Below, piece by piece: positions 26,140-34,366 of a DNA stretch of 64,000 nt. A program made the translations under genes and the position numbers. Position 1 is the first letter of the stretch. Each line of letters starts with the position of its first letter. This stretch comes from CAYWBU01 sp942491525 (lineage in GTDB: Bacteria; Desulfobacterota; Desulfomonilia; UBA1062), in assembly GCA_942491525.1 (NCBI GenBank), contig CALOBW010000055.1:62001-126000 (forward strand), given 5' to 3'. The notes beneath the pieces are model-generated. The model was not told where the DNA came from. It searched no databases and saw only the letters and a list, made by a program, of their open reading frames with translations.

Positions 26140-27270
26140 TCAGATGTAGATGCGCGGGACCCTGGCGGTGATGGCGGAGACGATCTCGTAGTTGATGGTC
26201 TTTGTGGTTGCTGCCAGTTCGTCGGCGTGCAGCTCGTGGCCGTTCTGGCTGCCGAAGACCACAACCTCGTCGCCCGACTCGACGCCCTCAATGTGGCTGA
26301 CGTCGATCATGGTCAGATCCATGCAGACCCGGCCGATGATGGGGGCGCGCTGACCATGCACCAGCATCTGGCCCTGGGACGAGAGCAGGCGGCTGTAGCC
26401 GTCGGCGTAGCCGATGGGCACCGTGGCGATGCGGGTCGGTTGCTGGGTTACGTGGGTGCTGCCGTAGCTGACCTTGAAGCCGGCCGGCACATCCTTGACC
26501 TGGATGACGGTTGACTTGAGGGTCATGGCCGGCTTGAGGTCGATCAGGGATTTCTCAACCTCATCGGAGGGGTAGAATCCGTAGAGTGAAATGCCTGGCC
26601 GCACCATGTCCAGATGGGTCTGGGGCATTTCAATGATGGCGGCGCTGTTGGCCGAGTGGCAGGTCGGTATTTCCAGGCCGCTCTTGCGCAGCTTGCAGAG
26701 CAGCTGGCTGAAGAGCCTGAACTGGCCCTTGGCGTGATCCTTGTCGCTGCTGTCGGCATTGGCAAAGTGGGTGTAGATGCCGTCGATCTCCAGGCCCGGC
26801 AGGCTGGCGATATCAAGGATATTCTGGATTGTTGACGGGCTGGGGCTGATGCCGTCGAAGCCCATGCGCCCCATGCCGGTGTCGATCTTGATGTGGGCCT
26901 TGAGTCTGCCGCCGGCCTTGGTGGCCCTGTCGGAGAGCTCCTGGGCCAGTTCAAGTGAATTGATGGATGGCCGCAGGTTGAGACCCAGCATCTGTTCGGT
27001 GAGCTCGGGCGGCGTATAGCCGAAGAGCAGCAGTGGCGCGTCCAGGCCGGCGGCGCGGATGACCTCGGCCTCATTGAAGCGCGCCACGGCCATTTCGGCG
27101 GCGCCGTTTTCCAGGGCCGTCTTGGCCACGGCAGCTGAGCCGTGGCCGTAGCCGTCGGCTTTGACCACGGCCATCATGCGGGCGTTGCGGTCGGTCAGGC
27201 GCCTGAGCTCGCGCACGTTGTGCGCAATTGAGCTCAGGTTGACTTCGGCTGATGTTACAAAACGGGTCAT
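26140..27270 (-). CDS. alr: Alanine racemase
   Basis: 376 residues from ATG 27270 (AAAGG 5 bases ahead); upstream sequence in frame belongs to the preceding gene. PLP enzyme interconverting L- and D-alanine for peptidoglycan. PLP-binding Lys37 is in 'AVVKADGYGHG', catalytic Tyr269 in 'VSYGSTHV', and 'RVCMDLTMIDVS' is conserved. Length and motifs are normal. It is the last gene of the seven-gene minus-strand operon, 7 bases after the class IV aminotransferase. That places L-Ala/D-Ala supply next to a probable D-amino-acid aminotransferase. Confidence 0.96.
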   Translation of the reverse strand: MTRFVTSAEVNLSSIAHNVRELRRLTDRNARMMAVVKADGYGHGSAAVAKTALENGAAEMAVARFNEAEVIRAAGLDAPLLLFGYTPPELTEQMLGLNLRPSINSLELAQELSDRATKAGGRLKAHIKIDTGMGRMGFDGISPSPSTIQNILDIASLPGLEIDGIYTHFANADSSDKDHAKGQFRLFSQLLCKLRKSGLEIPTCHSANSAAIIEMPQTHLDMVRPGISLYGFYPSDEVEKSLIDLKPAMTLKSTVIQVKDVPAGFKVSYGSTHVTQQPTRIATVPIGYADGYSRLLSSQGQMLVHGQRAPIIGRVCMDLTMIDVSHIEGVESGDEVVVFGSQNGHELHADELAATTKTINYEIVSAITARVPRIYI

Positions 27271-27277
27271 TGGGCCT

Positions 27278-28117
27278 TTATACCTCGCCCTTGCCGTAGG
27301 CGGTAGTGTAATCTCTGAAGATCTGCATGACCTTCTGGGTGTTGGGGCCGGGCTGACCCAATTGGATGTCATTGATTCTGGCCACCGGCACAACCTCTTT
27401 GTTGGAGGCGGTGATGAAGATCTCGTCAAACTCAGCCAGCTCGCTGCGCTTGATGTCGCGGATCTCGATCTCAAACTCATCCTTGAGAATCTTCAGCAGG
27501 GCCATGCGCGTGATGCCGGGCAGCATGTCATCGCCGGTGGTGATCAGTTTGCCGTCCTTGAAGGCGAAGAAGTTGGTGGTGGTGCCTTCCAGGACGCGGT
27601 CGTGGCGGTCAACATAGATGGCTTCAATGGCGCCCTTCTCCTTGGCCTCCATCTGGGCCATGACGGCGTTCATGTAGCTGGTGGACTTGGAGCCGGGGAT
27701 GTAGCGCTCAACATCAACGGTGACGATGTGGACACCGTCGCTGTACCAGCTGGCGGGCAGGCCGTGCTTGTCGGTGACCATCACCAGCAGCTTGCCGTTG
27801 CCTTCGGGGCAGACGCCGTCGGAGCTGGTGCCGCCGGTGACCAGGAAGCGGATGTTGCACTCCTCGAAGTCGGGGTTCTTCTCCAGGGTGGTCATGACGG
27901 CGTCCCGGATCTCATCCTTGCTCCACTTGAGCGGCAGGCCGATCTGCTTGGCAGAGTTCTGCAGGCGCTCAATGTGCTCATCAAGATAGAAGGGTCTGCG
28001 GTTATAGGTTCGCAGGAAATCGAAGGCGCCGTAGCCTCTCAGTACAGCGATGTCAGAGACTGAAATGACGGCCTCTTTGGCCGATACGAATTCTCCATCT
28101 ACGTAAAAAATGCTCAT
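27278..28117 (-). CDS. Class IV PLP aminotransferase (D-amino-acid or branched-chain type)
   Basis: 279 residues with the fold-type IV blocks: 'SVSDIAVLRGYGAFDFLRTYN', 'PFYLDEHIERLQNSA', PLP-binding Lys144 in 'IPGSKSTSYMN', Glu177 in 'RVLEGTTTNFF' and 'LPGITRMALLKI'. Family members are D-alanine aminotransferase, branched-chain aminotransferase and ADC lyase. The lysine environment and length fit either of the first two. Its place directly before alr and after the 5-oxoprolinase/D-glutamate cyclase genes makes a D-amino-acid aminotransferase (D-Ala + 2-oxoglutarate to D-Glu) the better guess; that is inference. AAGGAG precedes the ATG; 27 bases separate it from pxpC. Confidence 0.85.
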   Translation of the reverse strand: MSIFYVDGEFVSAKEAVISVSDIAVLRGYGAFDFLRTYNRRPFYLDEHIERLQNSAKQIGLPLKWSKDEIRDAVMTTLEKNPDFEECNIRFLVTGGTSSDGVCPEGNGKLLVMVTDKHGLPASWYSDGVHIVTVDVERYIPGSKSTSYMNAVMAQMEAKEKGAIEAIYVDRHDRVLEGTTTNFFAFKDGKLITTGDDMLPGITRMALLKILKDEFEIEIRDIKRSELAEFDEIFITASNKEVVPVARINDIQLGQPGPNTQKVMQIFRDYTTAYGKGEV

Positions 28118-28144
28118 GGTTTCTCCTTACAAAAGATTAGTTGT

Positions 28145-28975
28145 TCAGTTGAAGCGTTTTTTTAATTTATTCAGGTCGCGCTCTTTCTGTCGGTTGATGG
28201 CGCGGGCTCTGTTCAGGGATATCTTCTTGAAGTGCAGCAGCTGGTCGGGCTGGAACTGGCCGAGCAGGTCGACATCGGCGCTGATGACATTGTAGATGCG
28301 CGGGTAGCCGCCGACCGTCTGGCGGTGCTTGAGCAGGATGATGGGGCCCTTGGGCGTCAGCTGGACCGTGCCGTTGGCCACGGCCTCGGAGACCATGTTT
28401 TCCAGCGAGACGTTCAAGCTGGCCTGGTCGCTGCTGATGCGCATGCCCATCTCGGAGGTGTCCCAGGTGATCTTCCAGTAGTTGTCGAGGAAGGCCTGCT
28501 TGTCGTTCAGGTAGCGGTGTTCGGGGCCTTCGATGACCCTGATGCAGCCGTCGGTGTCCTGCCAGCCGCAGAGGTCGTCAAAATTGCCGCGTTCATAACC
28601 GATGCGCCAGTCCTCGGCGCTGCTGGGCTTCATGCAGAGATAGGTGCGGAAGCCGTAAATCTTTTTCTTGCCCAGCCTGAGGGTGCTGCCCGCCTGTGCC
28701 AGGTAGACCCGGCCGTGCTCGACCGGCTGGCCGTCCAGTTTGCTGCCCTGGCAGTTGGCGCCGGTCAGGATGAAGATGACATCTTCGGTGAAGCGGATCT
28801 CGGGCGCGAAGAGCAGTTCCAGGGCCTCCTGGCCTTCGGGGTTGCCCAGGACGATGTTGCCGCTGCGCAGGGCGAAGCAGTCCATGGCGCCGCCGGGCGT
28901 GATGCCCACATCCTGCCGGCCGAAGCTGGGCAGGCCGACTCGCTTGAAAATGCCGTTGCCGATCGTTTCAAACAT
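28145..28975 (-). CDS. pxpC: 5-oxoprolinase subunit C (biotin-dependent carboxyltransferase-like, KipA)
   Basis: 276 residues from ATG 28975, shorter than the usual 310-330. 'RVGLPSFGRQDVGITPGGAMDCFALRSGNIVLGN' is the family opening. 'ALELLFAPEIRF', 'VYLAQAGSTLRLG', 'YGFRTYLCM' and a later 'SEMGMRISS...TPKGPIILLKHRQTVGGYPRI' complete it. The C-terminal 35 residues are very basic (Arg/Lys). PxpABC hydrolyses 5-oxo-L-proline to glutamate with ATP. Start overlaps the pxpA stop by 8 bases. A complete B-A-C set is present, so the enzyme should be functional. Confidence 0.9.
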   Translation of the reverse strand: MFETIGNGIFKRVGLPSFGRQDVGITPGGAMDCFALRSGNIVLGNPEGQEALELLFAPEIRFTEDVIFILTGANCQGSKLDGQPVEHGRVYLAQAGSTLRLGKKKIYGFRTYLCMKPSSAEDWRIGYERGNFDDLCGWQDTDGCIRVIEGPEHRYLNDKQAFLDNYWKITWDTSEMGMRISSDQASLNVSLENMVSEAVANGTVQLTPKGPIILLKHRQTVGGYPRIYNVISADVDLLGQFQPDQLLHFKKISLNRARAINRQKERDLNKLKKRFN

Positions 28976-29687
28976 CGGCCAACTTTTGAGCCAGCTCCAG
29001 GGCGATGGCAGAGTCTGAGTGGATGCAGATGGTTTCGGCCTCCAGGCGCACGGTCTCGGTCTTGAGCTTACCACCGTCATCGATGTGGCCCTCGACGGTG
29101 CCGCTCTCGATGATGTTGCGGGCGTGGGCGACGGCTTCGTCGCAGTCATGGATCGAGGCGTAGTCCTTGGAACGGGCCACCAGGGTCAGGCGCTTGGTGT
29201 GCGGATTGTAGGCGTAGCGGCGCTCGGCAAAGGCCTCGGGAATCACGCTGATGCCCAGCTCCTTGCAGGAGGCGGCCAGTTCGGAGTCGAAGGGGGTCAC
29301 AATCTCGGTGATGCCGTTGTTTTTGAGCCAGCCGCTCAGCAGTGCGGCCAGCTGGCGGTTGGTCCAGCAGTCGTTGTAGAGGGCGCCGTGGAACTTGACG
29401 CACTTGACGTCCGAGATCAGGGCGTACTGCTCATCCAGGGATTTAAGCAGGTCCTCGTTTGCAATCTCCATGCTGAAACGGCCGAAATTGTCGCGGTCCG
29501 GATAGGAGAGGTGGGCGGCCACCTTGACGCCGTGCCTGTCAGCCAGGCCTCTGAAGGCGGCAATGCTCTGCTCGTCGCCGGCATGCCCGCCGCAGGCGAT
29601 GTTGGCCAGGTGAATGTGCTCCATGAGCTGGGTGTCGACGGGGTGGTCGTGGCCACGTTCGCCGATGTCGCAGTTGATCTTGATCAT
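28968..29687 (-). CDS. pxpA: 5-oxoprolinase subunit A (LamB/YcsF family)
   Basis: 239 residues. Family blocks: 'IKINCDIGERG' at the N-terminus, 'HIHLANIACGGHAGD', 'VAAHLSYPDRDNFGR', 'KCVKFHGALYND' and 'EAFAERRYAYNP', with the acidic/His residues of the metal-dependent hydrolase-like fold. The usual subunit is about 250 residues. PxpA is the catalytic-side partner of PxpB and PxpC in ATP-dependent 5-oxoproline hydrolysis. ATG overlaps the pxpB stop as ATGA (29684-29687), which implies translational coupling. Confidence 0.94.
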   Translation of the reverse strand: MIKINCDIGERGHDHPVDTQLMEHIHLANIACGGHAGDEQSIAAFRGLADRHGVKVAAHLSYPDRDNFGRFSMEIANEDLLKSLDEQYALISDVKCVKFHGALYNDCWTNRQLAALLSGWLKNNGITEIVTPFDSELAASCKELGISVIPEAFAERRYAYNPHTKRLTLVARSKDYASIHDCDEAVAHARNIIESGTVEGHIDDGGKLKTETVRLEAETICIHSDSAIALELAQKLADV

Positions 29688-30313
29688 GCTGTCTCCTTGA
29701 AGATGATACTGTCCCCGGGTTTGATCTGTTCCAGATTTGCGGGGTCGGTGGAGCCGATCAGGTTCCAGCCGCCCGGCGATTCCTCGGGGTAGATGCCGGT
29801 CTGGGCGCCGCCGATGGCGACGGACCCGGCCGGGATTTTTGTTCTGGGGCTGTCCAGTCTGGGGGTCACGATGCGTTCATCGAGGCCGATCAGATAGGGG
29901 AAGTGGGGCTTGAAGCCCACCATGGCCACCTTGAAGGGGCTGGCCTTGTGAATCTCAATTACTTCGCGCACCGTGATGCCCGCCAGGTCGGCTACGCGCT
30001 GCAGGTCCTCGCCGTCGTACTTGACCGGGATGCTGATGGTGTCGCCTTCGATTGAGGCGCCATCGCGTTCGATCCTGGCCAGGGCCTGTCTGATCAGCTT
30101 GTCCACCTTGCGCTCCATGCGTCTGAGGTTGGCATTCTCATCAAAGTGCACGGCCAGGGCGTTGTATGACGGCACCATGTCCAGGATGGCGAATTCGGCC
30201 ATTCTGGGCTTCAGCTCCTGGTAGAGGGCCAGGATCTTTGCTGATATCTCATCGTCAATCTTGTCAGAGAGCGACCAGCAGGTGCAGGCGTCACCAAGGG
30301 GGTACTTATTCAT
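29684..30313 (-). CDS. pxpB: 5-oxoprolinase subunit B (KipI family)
   Basis: 209 residues from ATG 30313. Allophanate-hydrolase subunit 1 fold: 'MVPSYNALAVHFDE', 'ISIPVKYDGEDLQRVADLAGITVREVIEIH', 'FKVAMVGFKPHFPYLIGLDERIVTPRLDSPRTKIPAGSVAIGGAQTGIYP' and 'SPGGWNLIGST' are typical. The 'GF.PGFPYL' motif reads 'GFKPHFPYL', a local variation. It overlaps the gene before it by 8 bases and pxpA by 4. The Bacillus relative KipI also inhibits a sensor kinase; the context here is metabolic. Confidence 0.93.
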   Translation of the reverse strand: MNKYPLGDACTCWSLSDKIDDEISAKILALYQELKPRMAEFAILDMVPSYNALAVHFDENANLRRMERKVDKLIRQALARIERDGASIEGDTISIPVKYDGEDLQRVADLAGITVREVIEIHKASPFKVAMVGFKPHFPYLIGLDERIVTPRLDSPRTKIPAGSVAIGGAQTGIYPEESPGGWNLIGSTDPANLEQIKPGDSIIFKETA

Positions 30314-31181
30314 GCACCTGCTCCGCCGCAATCGAGTACATCTGCCTGAAGAGGTTGTGCTCCCAGCTGGCGTCCAGCCCGTCAACCGTGGCTTCATTCT
30401 TGCCGGATACGCCGTCAACGGCGCCGGCGGCTACGATTTCATCGAGCAGGATGCTGAAGCTGGCCGGTTCGGGCAGCAGGTTGCGTTTGCTCAGGCGTGA
30501 GAGCATGGCGGCTTTGGCGTAGCCGGCCCAGTTGCTGACGCCGGCGCAGACGCAGTAGTTGGCTGAAACCTTGCAGCTGAAGGCGCGGCCCGGGGCCACA
30601 TGGGTGTCCACGGCGTGTGAGACCTGGCCCATGCCGAGCTCGTTGCCGCCGTCACCGATGCCGATGGTGACGATGTTGCGCGTCTCGCAGGCTATGAAGA
30701 GGTCGTCGACCGGGGCGACCCAGGGCGAGATGTCATCGCCGCGGAAGTTGTAGTACTTGCCGTCGGCGGCGCGGCCGGGGCGTTCGATCGAGACGAAGTG
30801 GGTGGTGTCGTCCTGGATCAGCTCTTCGATGGGCAGCATCTCGCCGGCTTTGAAGCATTTCATTTCGCATTCGCAGCCCAGGCTCTTGAGGCCGCGCTGC
30901 ATGATCTCCTCGGAGTGGTCATCGGTGATGATGGTGACCTTTTTGCCCAGGTTGATCAGGGCGGCGGTCAGGATGATGGCGCCGGGAGGGCCGTCGGTCT
31001 CGATGACGCCGGAGTTCTTGATGAAGAAGCCGGTGGTCAGCAGCACGTGGTCCGCATTGAGCAGGGAGCGGGTGGCCGGCAGGAAGTGGTCGCGGATGGC
31101 CCACTGGGCCAGGCCGCGGTTGCCGGGGTCCTGCTGAATGACGGTTTCGATGGTCTGGGCAATGTTATATTCTGAAGTCAT
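30306..31181 (-). CDS. D-glutamate cyclase C-terminal-type protein (DUF4392)
   Basis: 291 residues from ATG 31181. It matches the DUF4392 domain, which forms the C-terminal part of mammalian D-glutamate cyclase (DGLUCY/C14orf159). Visible blocks are 'LLTTGFFIKNSGVIETDGPPGAIILTAAL', 'KKVTIITDDHSEEIM', 'HFVSIERPGRAADGKYYNFRGDDIS', 'NIVTIGIGDGGNELGMGQV' and 'CAGVSNWAGYAKAAML'. DGLUCY converts D-glutamate to 5-oxo-D-proline. Here the domain is a separate protein encoded immediately after the DUF1445 partner, overlapping it by 17 bases and pxpB by 8. No signal peptide; cytoplasmic. Confidence 0.85.
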   Translation of the reverse strand: MTSEYNIAQTIETVIQQDPGNRGLAQWAIRDHFLPATRSLLNADHVLLTTGFFIKNSGVIETDGPPGAIILTAALINLGKKVTIITDDHSEEIMQRGLKSLGCECEMKCFKAGEMLPIEELIQDDTTHFVSIERPGRAADGKYYNFRGDDISPWVAPVDDLFIACETRNIVTIGIGDGGNELGMGQVSHAVDTHVAPGRAFSCKVSANYCVCAGVSNWAGYAKAAMLSRLSKRNLLPEPASFSILLDEIVAAGAVDGVSGKNEATVDGLDASWEHNLFRQMYSIAAEQVHE

Positions 31182-31947
31182 TGTCTTGTTTATCTCCCAC
31201 AAACATGTGTCCTGGTGCGTGTGTGATCATCAGCTCGGGCTTGGCCACCATGGCGGCCATCTGCGGCGTTACGCCGCAGGCCCAGAAGAGCGGAATCTCA
31301 TTATCGTTGATGGTGACCGGGTCGCCCCAGTCGGGTGTGCTGATATTGTCGATGCCGATCAGGGCGGGGTCGCCCAGGTGGATCGGGCTGCCGTGCACGG
31401 CCGGGTAGTCGCGGGTGATCTCGATGGCGCGGATGGCGTCTCTGGCCTTGAACGGGCGCATGCTGACCACGGTCGGGATCGCCTTGAACTGGCCGGCGTC
31501 CTGGCAGATTATGTTGGTTTTGTACATGGGAACATTCTTGCCTTCGCTGATGTGGCGCACGTCCAGTCCGGCAGCCAGCAGGGCCTGCTCGAAGGAGAAG
31601 CTGCAGCCGAGCAGGAAGTAGACCAGGTCGTCGCTCCAGTGGGCGCTGATGTCGGTCAGCTCATCGGTCAGCTCGCCCTTGCGGTAGATGCGGTATTTTG
31701 GCAGATCGCTCCTGATGTCGGCGCGCTCGGCGATTATCCTGGTCAGGGGAGAGCCGGTCTCGCCGACTTCTAGCAGCGGGCAGGGCTTGGGGTTGCGCTG
31801 GGCAAAGAGCATGAAATCGTCGGCCTGGGCCTTGGGTAGGATAACCAGGTTGGCCTGCACATGGCCGTTGGCCATGCCGGCGGTGGGGCCGGTGATCTCC
31901 TGTTGGCGGCAGGCGGCTCGGACACTGCGTCCGTCGGTGTATGGCAT
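31165..31947 (-). CDS. D-glutamate cyclase N-terminal-type protein (DUF1445, UPF0317)
   Basis: About 260 residues. DUF1445 family: 'ITGPTAGMANGHVQANLVILP', 'DFMLFAQRNPKPCPLLEVGETGSP', 'DLVYFLLGCSFSFEQALLAAG', 'FKARDAIRAIEITRDYPAVHGSPIHLGDPALIGI' and 'IPLFWACGVTPQ' are all characteristic. In vertebrate DGLUCY this domain precedes DUF4392 in one chain; here the two are split but adjacent. Start: GGAGGG at 31951-31956 is 4 bases before ATG 31947; ATGs at 31950 and 31962 are also in frame. First gene of the seven-gene operon; the promoter should lie in 31948-32338. Confidence 0.86.
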   Translation of the reverse strand: MPYTDGRSVRAACRQQEITGPTAGMANGHVQANLVILPKAQADDFMLFAQRNPKPCPLLEVGETGSPLTRIIAERADIRSDLPKYRIYRKGELTDELTDISAHWSDDLVYFLLGCSFSFEQALLAAGLDVRHISEGKNVPMYKTNIICQDAGQFKAIPTVVSMRPFKARDAIRAIEITRDYPAVHGSPIHLGDPALIGIDNISTPDWGDPVTINDNEIPLFWACGVTPQMAAMVAKPELMITHAPGHMFVGDKQDNDFRI

Positions 31948-31962
31948 CATCCCTCCATGCAT

Positions 31963-32338
31963 AGTACTTATTTTTGAGCTAGTGGATAGTAGCCGGCTTA
32001 TTTGGTTAAATCAAGATTTTTTTGCTAAAAACGTTATTTCAAGTAATTGAAAATTCATAATAAATAATTAACACTTGTTAATGGAGCTCTATATCGCATA
32101 ACGTTGCTGATAATATATTATTATGGCTCAGGTTGCGCCATAAGAAGCAGTCTATTGCTTTTTATGTTAAATTTATTGGTTTTTAGAAGCTAAATAAGAT
32201 TCTTTGTGCAGTTTGAGGGTCTGCTAAATGATTTTGTAACCGCCGGAGCAGTCAGGCAGACCTAAGGGAAGAGTCTTGCCGCTTGCGCTGCGGCGAACCA
32301 TGGCATAATTAAAAGGAATCAATTGTATTGGAGGAATA
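31963..32338. promoter_or_regulatory. AT-rich divergent intergenic region with a palindrome
   Basis: 376 bases without a credible gene, clearly more AT-rich than its surroundings. It holds the promoters of the minus-strand D-glutamate operon and the plus-strand SH3-like gene. ATTAACA (32067-32073) and TGTTAAT (32076-32082) form a perfect 7-bp inverted repeat with a 2-base gap, a reasonable operator for a dimeric regulator. A weak TTGCGC/CATAAT pair (32283-32309) precedes the SH3-like gene. No promoter for the operon is convincing by eye. Confidence 0.5.
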
Positions 32339-33181
32339 ATGACTAAAAAGATATTTGCTACCATTATAGTGGTGCTGGCTCTGGCGGGTTCCGTGCAGGC
32401 CGCCGAGATGCTGCTGTTGAATAAGGATATGGCCCTGCTGGATGCCCCCGACGGCCGTCAGGGACTCAAGGTTCTCTCGATGATGCGTGTCAGTGTGCTG
32501 GCTGAGCAGGGTGATAACGTTAAGGTGGGGGTCAGCGGCTGGGTCAGGGATGGGGCCGCCGAACTGGAGTTCAAGGAGCCCTACCGTTTCATGATCGCCC
32601 TGGACCGCAAGCTCTATAACGCCCCTGACGGTGATCTGTTGGCCGATCTGGCCGGCCGGCAGCTGGTTACGGTGACCGGCCACCAGAAAGGTTTTTTGAA
32701 GATCGAGCTGGAGCTCTGGTCGGTCAGCAGCAATGCTCCCCAGTTTGATGAACGCCCCATGACTCTCGGCGAGAAGATGCGTCTCTACGCAGAGCCCGGC
32801 GGCAAGCAGCTGGCTATTATTCGCCGCAATGTCGAGGTTACCGTGACCGCTGAGCAGGATGATATCTTCAGGGTTCGGTTTGACGGTTGGATCAAGAGTG
32901 ATTCGGCGGATGATGAGTTCTATGAACCCTATCAGCTGGTGCTGGGTAAGAAGACCCGCTTCAAGACCAAACCCGGCGGCAGTACCTTTGCCGCCCTCTA
33001 TAAAAACCAGTCAGTCACAGTGGTGGATCATCAGGACGGCTATCTCAAGGTTGCCCTCGAGGCTTGGACTGAAAGTGAAGATGTTCTCAAAGCTGAAGAG
33101 AAGAAGAACTCCCATAAACAGTGGGTCAAGGATGTCGGTAGCGGCAAGTTCAGAGACTGGGACTACCATGAGGATCGCTGA
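32339..33181 (+). CDS. Periplasmic protein with repeated SH3-like domains
   Basis: 280 residues with a clear signal peptide (1-22, 'MTKKIFATIIVVLALAGSVQA' then cleavage before AE). The mature part has three repeats of an SH3b-like unit of about 60-75 residues, each with 'L...D..LL..PDG...LKVL', 'V.V....GFLKI.LE.W' or 'DQDGYLKVALEAW'-type endings. SH3b units bind peptides, often in peptidoglycan. The tail 'KQWVKDVGSGKFRDWDYHEDR' is charged. No enzyme domain. GGAGG precedes the ATG. Divergent from the D-glutamate operon, convergent with map. Confidence 0.8.
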   Translation: MTKKIFATIIVVLALAGSVQAAEMLLLNKDMALLDAPDGRQGLKVLSMMRVSVLAEQGDNVKVGVSGWVRDGAAELEFKEPYRFMIALDRKLYNAPDGDLLADLAGRQLVTVTGHQKGFLKIELELWSVSSNAPQFDERPMTLGEKMRLYAEPGGKQLAIIRRNVEVTVTAEQDDIFRVRFDGWIKSDSADDEFYEPYQLVLGKKTRFKTKPGGSTFAALYKNQSVTVVDHQDGYLKVALEAWTESEDVLKAEEKKNSHKQWVKDVGSGKFRDWDYHEDR

Positions 33182-33185
33182 GCAG

Positions 33186-33932
33186 CTATAGGCTGCTCAG
33201 GATCAGTGCCTCGCCCTTGGTGATGGCGATGCTGTGTTCAAAATGGGCAGAGAGTGATTTGTCGGCCGTGACGGCGGTCCACTCATCCTTGAGGATCTTG
33301 ATGCGCCAGCTGCCCGCCGACACCATGGGCTCGATGGCGAAGACCATGCCCTCCTCGAGCAGCGGGCCCTTGCCGGCGGCACCGAAGTTGGGGATCTGCG
33401 GATCCTCATGCAGGGCGCGGCCGATGCCGTGGCCCACAAAATCGCGGATTACGCTGAAGCCGGCTTTCTCGACTATCTGCTGGACGGCGTGGCCGATGTC
33501 CGAGAGTCGGTTGCCCGGCACGGCCTGCTCAATGGCGGCATAGAGGCTCTGCTCGGTCACATCCATCAGGCGCTGGGCCAGCTTGGAAACTTTGCCCACC
33601 GCGAAGGTGCGCGCGCTGTCCGAGTGAAAGCCGTTTTTGTAGGCGCCCACATCCACGCTGAAGATGTCGCCCTCCTTGAGTTTGCGTTCGCCGGGGATGC
33701 CATGCACGATCACCTCGTTGATTGAGGCGCAGATGGTGCCGGGAAAGCCGTGATAACCCTTGAATGATGGCACGGCGTCGTGGGCCCGGATGAACATCTC
33801 ACACTCGCGGTCGATCTCGGCCGTGGAGACGCCCGGTTTGATCATGGGGGCGATGTTTTCAAACAGCTGAGCAATGATGCGGTTGTTTTCGCGCAGGATG
33901 GCGATCTCTTGGGCACTCTTCTTGATTATCAT
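33186..33932 (-). CDS. map: Methionine aminopeptidase type I
   Basis: 248 residues; removes the initiator Met from new proteins. The five metal ligands are in place: Asp94 and Asp105 ('FSVDVGAYKNGFHSDSART'), His168 ('VGHGIGRALHE'), Glu201 ('AIEPMV') and Glu232 ('HFEHSIAIT'). No N-terminal zinc extension, so it is the short type Ia class. It follows hisI by 8 bases on the minus strand, in an lpd-hisI-map run, rather than the common secY-adk-map order; ribosomal genes are absent here. Confidence 0.97.
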   Translation of the reverse strand: MIIKKSAQEIAILRENNRIIAQLFENIAPMIKPGVSTAEIDRECEMFIRAHDAVPSFKGYHGFPGTICASINEVIVHGIPGERKLKEGDIFSVDVGAYKNGFHSDSARTFAVGKVSKLAQRLMDVTEQSLYAAIEQAVPGNRLSDIGHAVQQIVEKAGFSVIRDFVGHGIGRALHEDPQIPNFGAAGKGPLLEEGMVFAIEPMVSAGSWRIKILKDEWTAVTADKSLSAHFEHSIAITKGEALILSSL

Positions 33933-33940
33933 ATTTCAGC

Positions 33941-34321
33941 TCATTTCTTGTAGACTTCGGCCGGGTCAAAAATCTGCACGCCGTCTTCAATGATGCGGCC
34001 GTCCTTGATCAGTTTGTAGAAGCAGGAGCGCTTGCCGGTGTGGCAGGCTGCCTGGCCGATCTGCTCAACCTTGAGCACAATGGTGTCGTTGTCGCAGTCG
34101 GTGCGGATCTCGTGCACGATCTGCACATTGCCCGACTCCTCGCCCTTGCGCCAGAGCCTGTCTCTTGAGCGGCTGTAGTAGACGGCCTTGCCGCTTTTGA
34201 GGGTTTCATTGAAGGCCTCGGCATTCATGTAGGCCATCATCAGTATCTCGCCCGAGGCATAGTCCTGGGCAATGGCCGGAATTAAACCGTCCTGCTTGTC
34301 AAAATCTAAAAGTCTCTCCAT
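33941..34321 (-). CDS. hisI: Phosphoribosyl-AMP cyclohydrolase
   Basis: 126 residues from ATG 34321 (GGAGAG ahead). Third step of histidine synthesis, opening the purine ring of PR-AMP. Conserved 'SRSRDRLWRKGEESGN', metal-binding 'TDCDNDTI' and 'CHTGKRSCFY' are present. It is the stand-alone HisI form, with no HisE fusion. No other his gene lies in the window, so it is separated from the rest of the pathway and shares a probable transcript with lpd and map. Confidence 0.96.
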   Translation of the reverse strand: MERLLDFDKQDGLIPAIAQDYASGEILMMAYMNAEAFNETLKSGKAVYYSRSRDRLWRKGEESGNVQIVHEIRTDCDNDTIVLKVEQIGQAACHTGKRSCFYKLIKDGRIIEDGVQIFDPAEVYKK

Positions 34322-34366
34322 AGTCTCTCCGGCACTAACAGCTTTTGGGCAGAGGGTCAAGGCGGC

